Source: Hofstenia miamia (taxonomy: Eukaryota > Xenacoelomorpha > Acoela). Taken from it: a DNA stretch of 64,000 nt. Shown piece after piece: positions 47,804 through 60,039 of the stretch (the stretch's first letter is position 1; every line of letters starts with the position of its first letter). Made by a program: the position numbers and the translations under genes. The stretch is taken from the NCBI GenBank assembly GCA_004352715.1, contig SCFE01000025.1:1279654-1343653 (forward strand), in the 5' to 3' direction. The notes below the pieces were generated by a model, which was given only the letters and a program-made list of their open reading frames with translations, had not been told where the DNA came from and did not search any database.

Positions 47804-48149
47804 ATAAGAACTAAGTGCTATAGAAAATGTAAATTTAGAAAAGAATCATGATGTACTGTTTTATCAATTAATGTATAGATCTACAGAACATCTGAAATTA
47901 AAGAAAAGTCTAATTTTAAAAAATTTAAAAAAAATTAAAGTTGAGTTACACAGTTATGTCAAAAAAAAAATATTTTTTTGTTGCAATTTTTTCAAATTTT
48001 CAGAAGTTAATTCGGATTCAAAAAAATTGTCCCACGTATGATTTAAAGAATTTCCTTTAGAAGATAAAGCAATTTAATTAATTGATAACTACTCCTTACA
48101 ATTCAAATTATTTTTTAGTTTTATTAAGCAAAGATTTTTAAAAAATCTA

Positions 48150-49762
48150 ATTATTATTAACCAACTGACTATTCGTTTTAAAGACCAAATATAATCGCAT
48201 AACATTTCTTTTGTCCAAGATGCATCAAAGCGCTGCTCAAAACTTTTCATTTGTTGATTCATTCTTTCACCATGCTCTTCGGAAAAAGAGCCAATATATT
48301 TTGAAAATTATTTTGATGCTTAAAGAGCAAATGCATCTTTATTGTCATTCGCTGCGCACCAAGATTTTTATAAGAATGTATCAAATGGTTAATTTTTTCT
48401 TTCCAGTCAAAACCGACATTTTGACCAAAAGTGCCTGAAACAACAGAACAGAATGAATCCAAACCTCTTGCTGTAGTGGATCCATGGGAAGGCAGAATTG
48501 TTCATCATTAAAGAGACATCTGATTTATGGTCCATTGAAAACACCGTTTTCTAGTTTTGCATCGCTTTTTGGGAATTTCCTTCGCAAGTATGAGAAGCAT
48601 GTACTTTCCTTGTCTAAATTCTTAACAAGCATTTGAAATAGACCGAGTTTTAAATGGAGCACAGGAAATGCTATTTTTTAAATGGTAATTAACGGCATGC
48701 TATTGAATTCATGACGGTTTGGCCATATATTGTCTGATTGGAAATCAATTTGGCTGTTACGTGAATCAAAGAGAAAAAGAAACATGGATATTTGGGATAT
48801 CCTCCCTTTAAGCCCGTTAGAAAGTTGAGCACTTTCAAATCGCACATTACCGGCCATTGATAGTCTTGATAATTTAGAAGAGATATAATTTTTTTCAACT
48901 GATGACCTTTCTTCTTTTATGCGAACCTAAAAAATTGAAATGCAAGGATATTGGTTGTTTTTTGCCATGATGATTGCTTTAAGACTGATTGAGTTTGAAT
49001 CAATAAACAATTCCCAAATATTCCATAATCTTAGGTATATTGCTGGCAAACGTATAATTTTCTTTAGTTGAGAAGAGGGGAGTTAAGGCTGAATGACGCA
49101 GATTAATTTTTTGATATGTTACTCTTTTCAGGCTTTCTTTCATTAAAGAGTGGTTTCTTAACATCCTAAGACATTTCTTTGACATGATCTTGCTTAATTT
49201 TAGTTCTCTACAGAAATCATTAAAAAATCTTTATTCCAATCAAAAAGGTTGTCATCAGCCTCCATTTGCCATAAAACATCATCAGTATTGTCAAAAATAA
49301 TATCATTGTTGGAGCTGTCTGATTTTGAAGGATATTCATGATCAGGCGGCTCACTAGTCGAAGAATCAACTTTCGGAATTTTGCAATTGGTACAGTCGAA
49401 ATATTGGACAGTTTTATTGAAAGGCGTTTTAACAATTGCGCAAATTAGCATTCTCTGAAGCTGTGACTGGTCGATTAAATTTAAAGTAACTTCTAGACTT
49501 ATGATAAAAACTCTTTTGACAATAGAGCAAATATATGATGGGGAAAACTTTTTCTCACAATCAGTAGACGATGATTTAAAGAAATCCCAACACCTTTTTT
49601 TGAATTCTGCACTAAATTTGCATTTTTTACCTTGGATGAACCGAGCACAAACAAAACAAAACGAATCAGGATTTGCTTTATGCTTACAAGACGACATAAA
49701 ATGAAATAATATACATCTGTGCATTTGTATCTTATACTTTGTCTTCCTTTAGAACAAAGCAC
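48150..49762 (-). pseudogene. Dead copy of a widespread uncharacterised invertebrate protein family
   Basis: Minus-strand pieces follow, in order, a multi-copy protein family I know from arthropod and cnidarian gene sets. The N-terminus at about 49694 reads MSSCKHKANPDSFCFVCARF (Cys/His-rich). Then come acidic SDSSNNDIIFDNTDD, a helical stretch (49185-49000), ELFIDSNSISLKAIIM, then CDLKVLNFLTGLKGGYPKYP (48898-48689), YKNLGAQRMTIKMHLLF (48462 down) and, after a frameshift, SEEHGERMNQQMKSFEQRF near 48200-48280. Several stops and shifts separate them. The family is usually several hundred residues with an N-terminal zinc-binding region. Its copy number suggests it is transposon-borne. Conserved Asp in FIDS and in DLKV and Glu in SEEHGER are compatible with a DDE-type enzyme, but this is my inference. 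The 5' end is cut by the neighbouring hAT insertion. Confidence 0.6.
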
Positions 49763-49901
49763 AAACTACATTACTCATTATGTGACTGGAGAATAGTAGC
49801 GACAGCCGGATTTAGTGGTGGGCATTGTGGGCATATGCCCAGGGGTCTCCACATAATTAAATGAAACATACTGGTCATTTTTACAATAAAATTTAAAAAC
49901 T

Positions 49902-52222
49902 ATGGATCTCCACCACCGTGGTGTCAAGATTTTAGATGCTAAATCAGCAATCCAAAAAGATGTAAGCGGTGTCAGTCGGAAATGCACACCATCAATGTTT
50001 CAGCGATTGAATCGCAATGGAGAATTTGTGAAACGTTCTTGGCTTTGCTTTTCTCCAGCTAATGGTCGGGTTTACTGTTTTGTCTGTAAATTAATAGGTA
50101 ATGTGAGTTTGCAATTAACCAATGATGGTTTTTGCGACTGGAAACATGCTACGGCTCGACTTAGTTCACATGAGCAATCCAAAGTTCATATTGAAGCTGT
50201 CTGGTCAACAGCAACTCGTGCTTAAACAGTTGGTCGTATTGACTCTGAACTTGCCCATTAAATGATCGACATGAACATTACAGGCGTAGCCTGCTTAAAC
50301 GACTAGTAAGTGTTCTCAAGTTTTTATGTGAACGTGGCCTGCCTCTTCGTGGAGATAATGAAGTTATTGGATCGTCTCACAATGGTAACAATTTAGGATT
50401 ACTAGAACTTTTGGGAGAATATGATGATTTCCTTGAACAAGATATAAAAAATCTTGCCAGCCGTGGTTCTGGTCGTACCAACTATTTATCTTCTACTGTG
50501 TTTGAAGACCTTATTAGATTAATGGGCAATCAAGTTTTAAAAGAAATCATTACACGCTTAAAACTATCAAAATACTATTTGGTATCTCTTGATAGTACTT
50601 CTGATGAAGCCCATGTTGATCAACTAACTCTGATATTCAGATATATGGAACATGATAGACCAGTTGAGAGATTCGTGAAATTTTTTCCGAATCAGGGACA
50701 CAAAGCTGAAGATATGTTTCGTGCATTAATTAATTTCCTGGAAGAACATGACATTGACATTCAGAATTGTTGTGGGCAATCTTATGATAACGCCTCAGTT
50801 ATGAGTGGTATATGCAATGGCGTACAAGCAAAAGTTTCAGCTGAAAATCATCATGCAATTTGGATACCATGTGCTGCACATTCACTAAATCTGGTTGGAG
50901 TAGCTGCAAGCAGATGCTGTGTATCAGCAGTAACATTTATTGACTTTCTCGAAGCACTGTATGTGTTCTTTGCAGCTTCCACAAATCGTTATGCACTTCT
51001 CATAGACTCTCTAAACAATACTGAATCTGGAAGGGTGCATGTACCAAAAAGGGTGTCTACAACACGATGGTCCTGTCGATCTGATGCAGTAAAAGCTCTT
51101 GTCTTTGGATATCATTCTATCCGCAATTCACTAAATAATATATCGAAAAATGAAAATGAAACTCCTAAAACACGTTTAGAGGCAAATGGCATTCATGATA
51201 GGATGTGCAAACTAGAAATTAGTATCTACGCTGCATTTTGGCATGACATTCTTGCACGAAGTAATGCTACAAGTCAGAAATTTCAAGATCCCAAACTCGA
51301 CCTGAACACATCAAAAGCAGCACTGACGTCTCTACAGAGTGAAAAGCGAGAGAATTTTCGTGATTATGAGGAAAAAGGGAAGGTTTTGTCTGGTACTGAT
51401 GAATATGTAAAAGCACGCGAACGTCATCNNNNNNNNNNNNNNNNNNNNNNNNNNNNNNNNNNNNNNNNNNNNNNNNNNNNNNNNNNNNNNNNNNNNNNNN
51501 NNNNNNNNNNNNNNNNNNNNNNNNNNNNNNNNNNNNNNNNNNNNNNNNNNNNNNNNNNNNNNNNNNNNNNNNNNNNNNNNNNNNNNNNNNNAAATGTGCG
51601 CCTCACTCCATTAGATTATGGAAGATCAGAAGAAGCTACATTTTCAGCATCTGAAAAATTTCGCGTTCAGGATTTTCTCCCTGTAATTGATCAGTATCTT
51701 ATCTCTTTAAAGCAACGCTTAATAGCCTAGGAGAATACTTATTCCCTTTTTGGTTTTTTGAGAAAACTTGATTCAATGAACTGCAATGAGATTGAAAGAG
51801 CTGCATCCAAATTAGTTGTTGAATATAAAGACGATTTAGATCAAACACTTAGTGCTGAGCTTGTGCCTTGTGCAGTTTGCCGCATTCTTCACTGAATTTC
51901 ACGAAGAAGAAGATAATGACGTTGGAAGGGAACATTTACTTTACAAACTATTACTGGAGAAGCAAGTTGTAGACACATTTCCAAATGTTGAAATCATGTT
52001 ACGGATTTATTTGGTCCTAATGATCACAAACTGTTCCAGTGAACATTCGTTTAGTAAAATGAAGGTCATAAAGAATCGACTCCGCGCTACAATGACACAT
52101 GATAAGCTTAGTTTTCTAGCTTAGATGAGTATTGAAAATGACATTCTCAGGGAGATTCACTTTAGCCGATTTATCCAAGATTTTGCAAAGATGAAGTCTC
52201 GTAAAGTGCCTGGCTTGTGACT
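49902..52222 (+). pseudogene. hAT transposase with TTF zinc finger (ZMYM1/DUF4371-like)
   Basis: Starts MDLHHRGVKILD. The TTF-type zinc finger spans KRSWLCFSPANGRVYCFVC to HEQSKVH (50030-50200). After a stop at 50223 and a frameshift before 50260, the DUF4371-like region runs on (LKFLCERGLPLRGDNEVIGS). Catalytic-domain marks are VSLDSTSDE (first Asp), CGQSYDNASVMSG (second Asp), IPCAAHSLNLVG (C-x2-H) and VSTTRW. A 163-N gap (51429-51591) lies in the insertion domain. After TAG at 51728-51730 and another frameshift near 51865, the C-terminal block NCSSEHSFSKMKVIKNRLR carries the expected catalytic Glu and dimerisation region; TAG at 52122 follows, then RKVPGL at the end. All main domains are present, so it decayed in place by point changes; it resembles human ZMYM1-type domesticated genes in architecture. 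Confidence 0.88.
51429..51591. other. Assembly gap, 163 N
   Basis: Inside the hAT transposase; the reading frame resumes in phase on the far side. Confidence 0.99.
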
Positions 52223-52613
52223 ATATGATCTCTTGTTTTTAATATTTTTGTTTTCTGTATCGAGATCTGCAACTTTGAGTTATATTGTTTGGTTATTTGC
52301 TTTTTATTAGTGAAATATATATATTTCATCACTGTATTGTGTTGTGCGTATTATGTTACATTGTGTCGTAATATTACCACTTTTTTATGAATAATATTGT
52401 TTTGTGATAATATATGATAGAATGCCATAAACATACATTTAGAATATTAAATTTGTCAACAATGGGAATTTTTTCGAAGAACCAAAACTTAAATTCCATA
52501 ATTTAAAAGCGAAAAAAGTAGCAAGTATAAGTTTAGAAAGTAGTTTGGGCAGTGGACCTCCACAATGCATATGCCCAGGGCCTCCATATATCTAAATCCG
52601 TCCTGATAGTAGC

Positions 52614-55600
52614 ACCATGAGTCATATGAAAATAAAAACGTTGTCTGATTGTGACAAGCATAAATATGATTAAAATGATTATTTTTTGTTGTTGAAAATA
52701 AGTTGGTCATTTGTTAATGCCTACAACGAATATTATAATTGCTTCCATATTTAATTTTTTTGAATAATACATTATTTCGTTTAGTGTCAAAATCTTTTTT
52801 TATGGATGATAATTTTTTTAAAAAACTTGGTAAAGTGCTAAGTTTGATGAGTACTACACAATGTTGAAATTTAAAAAATTTGAGATACCAGTGTAATTGA
52901 CTTAAACCATTTTAGCTTTGAAGTAATTGTACTTTTACCTTAGACAAGTTTAAAAATTCTGTTGCTACTAGAAATACTGTATTTTAATAGAGAATAATTT
53001 TAAGGTTTTAATATCTATAAGCGCAATTGCATGAATACATAACTAGATTGCTGAAAGCCTTGCATTTTATGGAACTCTTTAACAGGTTGAAAATGGCGAG
53101 TGTCAGTTATGCTCTCTTTTCTACTTTTTTTGATTTTCTGTTTTTATATTTTTATTGATTTTTACACAATTTTCTTCATTTTTGTTTGGTTTTCTGGTTT
53201 TCTTATTTTTATTAATATTGATTTTCTTTGAGCTGGCATACAAGCATTGTTGTAGGGTCCTACAAATCTCTATTGAGAACCGAAGTGCTTTTGGCTCACT
53301 TCACAACGCATGGCCGCGGCTCGCCAAGAGTGACAGATTTATTGAGACAATATTATACAATTTCTTATCTCGGGATGTCGCAATGGCGTGTCAATTGTCT
53401 GTATATTATAATTCAATATTAACGCAACTTATGTCCCATATGTGATGATTGCATTTTACAAACTACACATTTTCCAATAAATTAAATGTGCATTACTCTC
53501 TTTGTCCACACACTTGAATTTATAGCATGAAGTGGAAAAGATTATAGAAGATTACATGAAATGTAACTTTGCTCTACCTTCCTCTTATCTCAGCATTGCC
53601 TTTAGCAATGATTCTGCAAATACGTATTATTAAGCAAGTATTAATTGAAGCATGCTTAGTAGGCTAAACATAATGACAGTGACTAGCCACACTTATGTTT
53701 TCATTTGAGTTTCCGACATAATTGTGTAATTTAACTAATTATGCAGTCTACACCAACCTAAAAAACTGATCTCAAATTCATATCAAACACAATCTGCTGG
53801 AAGACACCGTAATATAGACTGTATTAGCCTGATGGAATATACTTTTCGGCGCAAATCTTCAATAATCTAAACCAAAGTTAGGTAGAACTTTGGCATTATT
53901 ATTATCATTATTCCGCTTATGACGGTGGCAACTATCTTGAGATGATTTTCTAAAGTTAATATCATTAAGAGCATACTACCGCGAAAACGTTTAGATGACC
54001 TGACTAGTGACGAGGTGTCTTGCTATTGACTTAATAAATAATTTGGAACTTTTGTGATGACACAGACATTTGTGACAATGTAAAATCGGCAGTTTTAACA
54101 AGTTGGCCTGTGAAATACCATGATAATATTGTCATGCTGTCACTCATATTTGTGTAAGGTGTCTCAAACTAATGGTGTTGTTCATATATGAGAGGCTGCG
54201 GCTCAAAAAAGCATCGATTTAGTAATTTATGAATGACCCCTCACTCAAAGTGGCACTAAAACTGTGGATTTCAAGAATTCCCGTAATTGCCACTTCTGAA
54301 TCAACAAGCTATAATGATAAGGCTCCACATGGATATATAAATTATCACAAAAATCATGTCAAATCGGTTAAAGTGATCCTTCTCTTTACTGCTGAAATTC
54401 TAAACATGTTACCGCTTGCCAATCTATATGTTTTCTCTGAAATCGCCAGTCTGAAATTGTTAATTTATAATGCATGCTCAACTGTTGTCATAGACTACTA
54501 AATAAGAGCATTTAGTAGTCTCTGCTGTTGTGTGCCTCAACTCACGCATAAATATTAATAATAATCACGAGCGCTCTCTAAGTTATTAACCCTCTTTCTA
54601 CTAATGTTGCTTTCCAGAAACAAGCAGCTTTGTCCACAATTTTTAAAGAAATATTGAAAGCCATTGATATGGAGGCATCTATGGGTTCATGCACACTCAT
54701 GTCATGAAGAATTATTCCTGTGCCTGAAGTATACATAAATATTAAAAATTTTCATTGAGAAATCCTATTTTGAAAAACATCAAATTCTTACAATGCCTAA
54801 TGTTCAGGTAATGAGTTGGTCTAATGCCCTTGGCAGCAAAAACTACCCTGACTCCAACCCTACCCTAACCCTATCCTACTTATAAGAAAATAAGTTAATG
54901 TATGCATGCTTTAACTTATAGCCATTTTTCTATTTCAGAATGACGTCAATTATTTTTATGAACCAACCCAAACAGAGTTCAAAAACAGACCTAACCCATA
55001 TAAAGTTCCTTAAAATCGTATCCTACCCAATTGTGTCCACTCATTATCCTTTTTATAAATAAGTCCCAAGTCACTGTCGTCCGAGGCCTGAATCAACCCA
55101 GCCCATGTTTCGACCAAAACCACTTGCAGTCTTGAGTCATTCACTAGATTTCGTAAAGAAATTGCATTTAGAAGTATATATATCAGGGCTGTTCAGTTTT
55201 TCATTTATTTCAAATTTTACACAATATTCAAATAGTTTTATTTGAGGAATGTCAAAACTAACTGCATGACATCATTTGATTTCGAATTATATAAAAAAAC
55301 CCGAAATTTCTATTAAACTATTCACTGTATGAAAGCAAATTTAATGTACATTTAAAAATATAAATCGCTATTGCAATGTATTACAATAAACAATATTATG
55401 AGAGTTCATTTTTGTTGTTACAATCTAAATTAGATAACACAACAAAAACGTGAAATTTTGTGAGTAGCAAGAGCAAATGCACACTCTGTCCAATCATTGC
55501 AAAATGGTGCGTCATCACTTACAAAAAGTTTTTAGAAAATTCGGTGACAAGCCAAATGTAATGAGAAGTTGCCAATCAATCGTCTTATGAGCAGGAACCT

Positions 55601-57325
55601 AAGCGTCAGCCCAGCAATTTTTAATAAACTTGTTAGCTTCTTGAAGCGCTCCTGCAATTAGTTCAGAAAATAGAAAGTAAATAGTCCAGGGATTCCATCG
55701 AGCATTACTTAAGACTGGTGTTTGCATTTTTGGTGATTCTGGCTTGACCCTTTTTAATCATTCGCTTAACTTTAACTAGCTCCAATAAAAACTTGTAATC
55801 ATCAAGCCGTGATTCAGATTCCAGCAAATCCTCAAATTGATCCACTTTAACTAAATCTGATAAAGCCAGATATTTATTTGTCTGCATGATATTTGCAGCT
55901 TGACTTAACATAATTGTAGTTTATGTTATATATTAGCTGTGGTATTTAGCATTTCATTCGTACAAACACCCCATAATGTACTTCAGCAATGGTAGTCTCA
56001 GTATCAGAACATATTGTAGTTATTTTTAAATGCCTATTGCTTATTAATTTTAACAATAAATCAGCAATTGCTAAAGAATTTTTATTAAGAAGTTCTGTAA
56101 CACAAATATATTTTGTACCTATAGATACCGCTATAATCTCTTGCTTCCGTCCATATAAATTATATGAATGGTTTTTCATGTTAAATACAAACAAGTACCA
56201 TTATAAGCTTCACTTTGAACAGTGCCAGTTTTAGTTTGAATATAATTTCGACTGATGGTAATAATGATAGACATGGAAACATTTTCCAGTATTAATAACA
56301 ATAATAATAATAATAATAAAAATAATAAATGTAACGCCACAGTTTTGTAAAAGCAAGATAATTACTAAAATGCTAACAATACATTCCTACCATAGTTAGA
56401 AAATATATATTACAAGGAGTGATAACAAACTATGAGCTAATCAAATCAGCATGGTCTACCTTAAACAATGCACTATACATTCTTCAAAACCTAAATATAA
56501 TAATCTTAAAAAACATTAGTAATGGGTTTAATAAGCATAGCGAATTTTCAATAAATATTTTTAATTTAATTTTCCACAAATTAATTTAAGCTTAAAAAAA
56601 TAACTAATTGCAATATAAATTATTCCATAAATAAAGTTGAATAAGATAAGCTAAGATACTCTATATTTAGAGATTAATTTGGGATTGATATAAACATACA
56701 TCCTTTCAAAGCCCCAGAATTTCTTTTTCAAACATTAACGGCCTATTTATGTAGATTTTCAAGTTTTTTAATTAGATCTTAGCGTATGTTTGAAAATAAA
56801 ATACTACTATAATTAAAATGGCTAATTACCAATGAATAGACCACAAAATAACCCACCCTAATGTATATAGTGTATGACGTATTTGGAATTTTTAGCATTT
56901 TGCAGCAATTTAAAAATTGTTACCCACATTTCCAAGATACCGATAGTTTATGTGATTGGGGGACAAAGATAGCTTTGGTTATTTTGATTTTCTATAATCA
57001 AAGGAATGCAAGGGAAACAGTTTTTTCTTTTATCCCAAGTATTCATAATCTTCATTTGCGGAATTGACGTTATTGGAAATATGTTGTCGCTGTTTGATAT
57101 TCTCAAGAATTTAAGTAGAACATCCTTTAAGAATGACATTGCATGTCATTATACTAAATACATTCAACATTAGTCAATAAGTGTACTTAAGGTGGTTTTG
57201 CACTGCGCTTATGAGTGAAATAGAGCTAATTAACAACTAGTAAATGAAATTCGACGAACAGTTAGCACAAACTTTTAACTAAACAGATTTTTTGCAACTC
57301 TGACAATATTGCCAATATAAATGAA
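52614..57325. other. Non-coding, no gene seen
   Basis: AT-rich. Degenerate ACCCTA repeats lie near 54855-54880 and a (TAA)n run at about 56290-56330. Frames on the minus strand at 55705-56194 are unrecognised. Confidence 0.4.
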
Positions 57326-57342
57326 CAGGGGCGGATCTTGAA
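57326..57342. repeat. Solo hAT-like terminus
   Basis: CAGGGGCGGATCTTGAA resembles the CAGGG(A/G)CGGAT start of the hAT ends seen at 1857 and 52605. No inverted partner was found within about 1 kb. Confidence 0.35.
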
Positions 57343-58448
57343 ATTCCTGATGGAAGTACTGAAGCCTTCTAATTCGATTGTTGGGTAATATCGTGTACTC
57401 TAGATTTGATACATTTTGATTCATCATAAATTTTTCGATACATTATGATAACAAAAGTCATTATGATGCGTTGGTGCATACTTACTACTATTGCTCAATA
57501 TTGGCGCTTCTTTGAGTTCTTTTATAAACTTCAAATTTGTCTAATGTTGCATATTATATATTTATATAATTATATAATTTTTTAGATTGGTAAGTCCGTG
57601 TTGAGCTCTAAAGTGTTAATACAAAATCTTGGTAATATAAGTTTACAAACACTATGAAATTCTTTTGATATAGTATCCTCAACCTAATATAGCTCGGCTT
57701 GACTCATAAATTGCTTTTAAAAGAAAATTTAATGAGTGGCCAATAACTTTATATTGTAATTACTTTCGTAAACATTGCTTTAATATACATTATATGGCAA
57801 ATTGCATTTTTTATTTATAATTTTTTATATTTACTTATACATTTTTGAAAAATTGCTATAAATTTCAAAATAATTTTTTCTGCTTTTGACTATTAGAGAC
57901 CTGCGGGACCATAAATTTTTAGTCGCGTTCTCGTAGTGATTTCGTCTCATGTTAAATTTTCAGTCCCAATCCGGTGATACTAACACCCGATTCATTGGTC
58001 AATGTCCTGTACATCTATTTCTGGTCCATACTAAGACTATGCATTATTAATCAAACTGAATACTGAATATGACTATTACGGAAATTTACATTAAGTCAAA
58101 TTGGTCTCAGTCTCAGTTGAAATTGAAGAGCTGTTCTCGATCTCGTAGAGAATTGAAATTGCGAAGTTGAAGTTGCTGTTGAAGCTTAAGTGATACAAAG
58201 TCGTCTAACTATAATATGTTCTACAAAATCTATTTTCAATGCATATGTAGCCAAATACTTTTGCAAATTTTAATGGAATTTGAGTAGCAATAATAGCTGC
58301 ACTTCAATGTACTTCCTCATGTGGGGCACTAAAGTTCCACAGTCTCCTCTTTAAATGAACTATATTAATATTTGGAACAATGAATATATAAATTAAAAAA
58401 AATTAATTAATATCGATATGACTATGAAAAATCAATAGTATATCTGGC

Positions 58449-58451
<3 letters not shown>

Positions 58452-58492
<41 letters not shown>
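58452..58492. repeat. (TA)n microsatellite
   Basis: About 41 bases of TA repeats directly upstream of a LINE fragment. Confidence 0.95.
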
Positions 58493-58494
<2 letters not shown>

Positions 58495-58575
58495 TGACAA
58501 GCTATCACGGAATTTTGAGCTAAGCCGGAATTTTGTATTTTACAGCCCAACAAAAGTAACTACGATGTTTCCGAA

Positions 58576-59264
58576 GTGACTTTGAAAATAAAGAATGTTA
58601 ATGTACCTATTGTAGACACTTTCAAGTACTTAGTGCAAGGACATACTAATATAATATTTAGCATGTCCTTGACTTAGGCGTAACCACTGACTCAAAGTTA
58701 AAGTTCAACACTCACATTAATATAACAGTTAGAAAATAGCTATAAGTATAAAAAGTATGACACTAGTAGTTAAGCAGTTACCACCTTGTGCGATTATTCA
58801 ATTCTTCCATGCTTTTATCATGAGCCACCTTAATTATGCAAACATTTTATTTACTGATCTAAGTGATGCGCATTATACAAAACTTGCCACTCAATTAAAA
58901 TGTGCACTGAATATATAAGCAAAAAATTCACCAAAAAATAAACATTACATTTCTAGGTTAATTCTCTTTCCAAAACAACTCGTCATTTTGAATACCCTGC
59001 TAACATTTTCCAAGCTAGTAAAAAATCTACCTTCTTATAATACAATTAAATTCCCGGGATTTGCACATAAACAGAGTTCAAGATCAAAACTTTTTACATG
59101 TGTTAGTATAAGAAAAAGTTTTAAAGAAATCTTTCATTAATGTCACCATTCGAACCTGGAAATCGCTACCTAAGGAAATTAAAAGCATTGAAAAATTGAA
59201 ATCTTTTAAAAAGCGTCTAAAAATCTTCCTTAAGCAAAAATATATTTCAGATACATCATGGTAA
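58576..59264 (+). pseudogene. 3' end of a second non-LTR retrotransposon (Jockey/CR1-like)
   Basis: Fragments of a reverse-transcriptase C-terminus occur in several frames: DTFKYL, then GVTTDSKLKFNTHI after a short insertion, IQFFHAFIMSHLNYANILF, and the terminal block NVTIRTWKSLPKEIKS with SFKKRLKIFL, ending at TAA 59262-59264. The F-K-Y-L-G-V and L-P-x-E-I-K-x-I blocks are typical of LINE polyproteins without a C-terminal endonuclease (CR1, Jockey, L2 types). Multiple stops and frameshifts; 5'-truncated at or near the (TA)n run. The clade is not resolved. Confidence 0.65.
58628..58677. mobile_element. 38-bp hairpin insertion with ACTTAG repeats
   Basis: Within the LINE frame, between the codons for FKYL and GV, sits a 38-base insert (58634-58671). 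It carries perfect 9-base arms, CAAGGACAT and ATGTCCTTG, and is flanked by ACTTAG at 58628-58633 and 58672-58677. Deleting insert plus one flank (44 bases) restores the conserved F-K-Y-L-G-V motif in frame, so the insertion is real. Confidence 0.75.
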
Positions 59265-60030
59265 GAACTTAAATTTTACAACAATGACTATGCGATAACT
59301 CGTCATTAAAATAGCAATATACAATAATTTATCCATAAGCTGTAAGATGTGATGTTTTTTGTAATGTATGTTGATTTGTATATACTAAGTTTTTTTTGAA
59401 ATTATTGACGCTACTCAGATAAATTATCAGTTATTAAATTGTAAACATTCATTTATCTTACCTTATAAAATGACATTTCAAGCCGGTCTGAGGAACAATG
59501 TTTAATATCACCAGTATATTAAATCTTTTAAATATATAAATAGCTTATGCAATTGACCTTTCGACCTCGAGCATAAATTTAAAGGATTTTAATTTCATAA
59601 TTGTGATTTTTCATTGCAAGGAAGTTATGCACCTTAATCCGAATAAGCACATTTTGTAAATCTGGTTTTTTAAAAATAATCTGTACATAGCTCGTTTTTG
59701 TGAAAGTATTCACGAAAGCCATATAATTGTAACTGCCATATTAATAGAATTTTCTTCTTAAGGAATTTCGTAATTTTCCAAGCTGCTGTATCTTAAGCCT
59801 CCAACATAGAGCAAGCATTGACCCGCGGACTTGCACACAATACATAGCCTATTTTTAAATACAATACCGATCAATGTTTTAGACAAAATACCGAGGTATC
59901 GATATTCTTTGGAATTGTCAAAATACCGCTGTATCGGTTTCGTTACTTCTAAGTTATTGTTTAAGATTGATAGTGTAAGAGCTGCCTTTAGTTAGGCATG
60001 AAATGCGGGAAATACATATGATGGAGTATT
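59265..60030. other. Non-coding, no gene seen
   Basis: AT-rich. ATACCG/TATCG motifs clustered at 59868-59940 may be part of an old element end; no pairing was established. Confidence 0.4.
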
Positions 60031-60039
60031 ACACTCTCA

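Larger units (their letters stand above)
43538..47811. mobile_element. Composite hAT element with perfect 8-bp target duplication
   Basis: The outer left terminus CAACGATGTAAGAGGGCCGC (43546) and outer right terminus, reverse-complemented CAGAGATGTAAGACGGCCG (ending 47803), form inverted repeats. ATAAGAAC directly flanks both (43538-43545 and 47804-47811), proving the 4258-bp interval entered as one unit or is bounded by one insertion. Inside are a long minus-strand multi-exon transposase copy (about 44147-46486), a hairpin-rich insertion (46505-46659), a 79-N gap, and a second left terminus (CAGAGATGTAAGAGGGCCGC at 47007) leading into an internally deleted second copy. Repeats of GGCCCTAAAC near the ends are typical hAT subterminal motifs. 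Confidence 0.8.
49793..52613. mobile_element. TTF-finger hAT (ZMYM1-like) element with 8-bp target duplication
   Basis: ATAGTAGC occurs at 49793-49800 and 52606-52613. The left end reads (GA)CAGCCGGATTTAG and the right, reverse-complemented, CAGGACGGATTTAG; both ends continue with GGGCATATGCCCAGGG-like subterminal sequence. Inside is one plus-strand transposase. The two extra bases GA on the left suggest a small change at the end. The element is about 2.8 kb. Confidence 0.85.

Noticed and set aside
55705-56194. Two adjacent minus-strand ORFs, one with a charged LELVKVKRMIKKG segment
   Set aside because: They are in different frames, unrecognised and without splice signals I could link; possibly an old transposon fragment, but unsupported.
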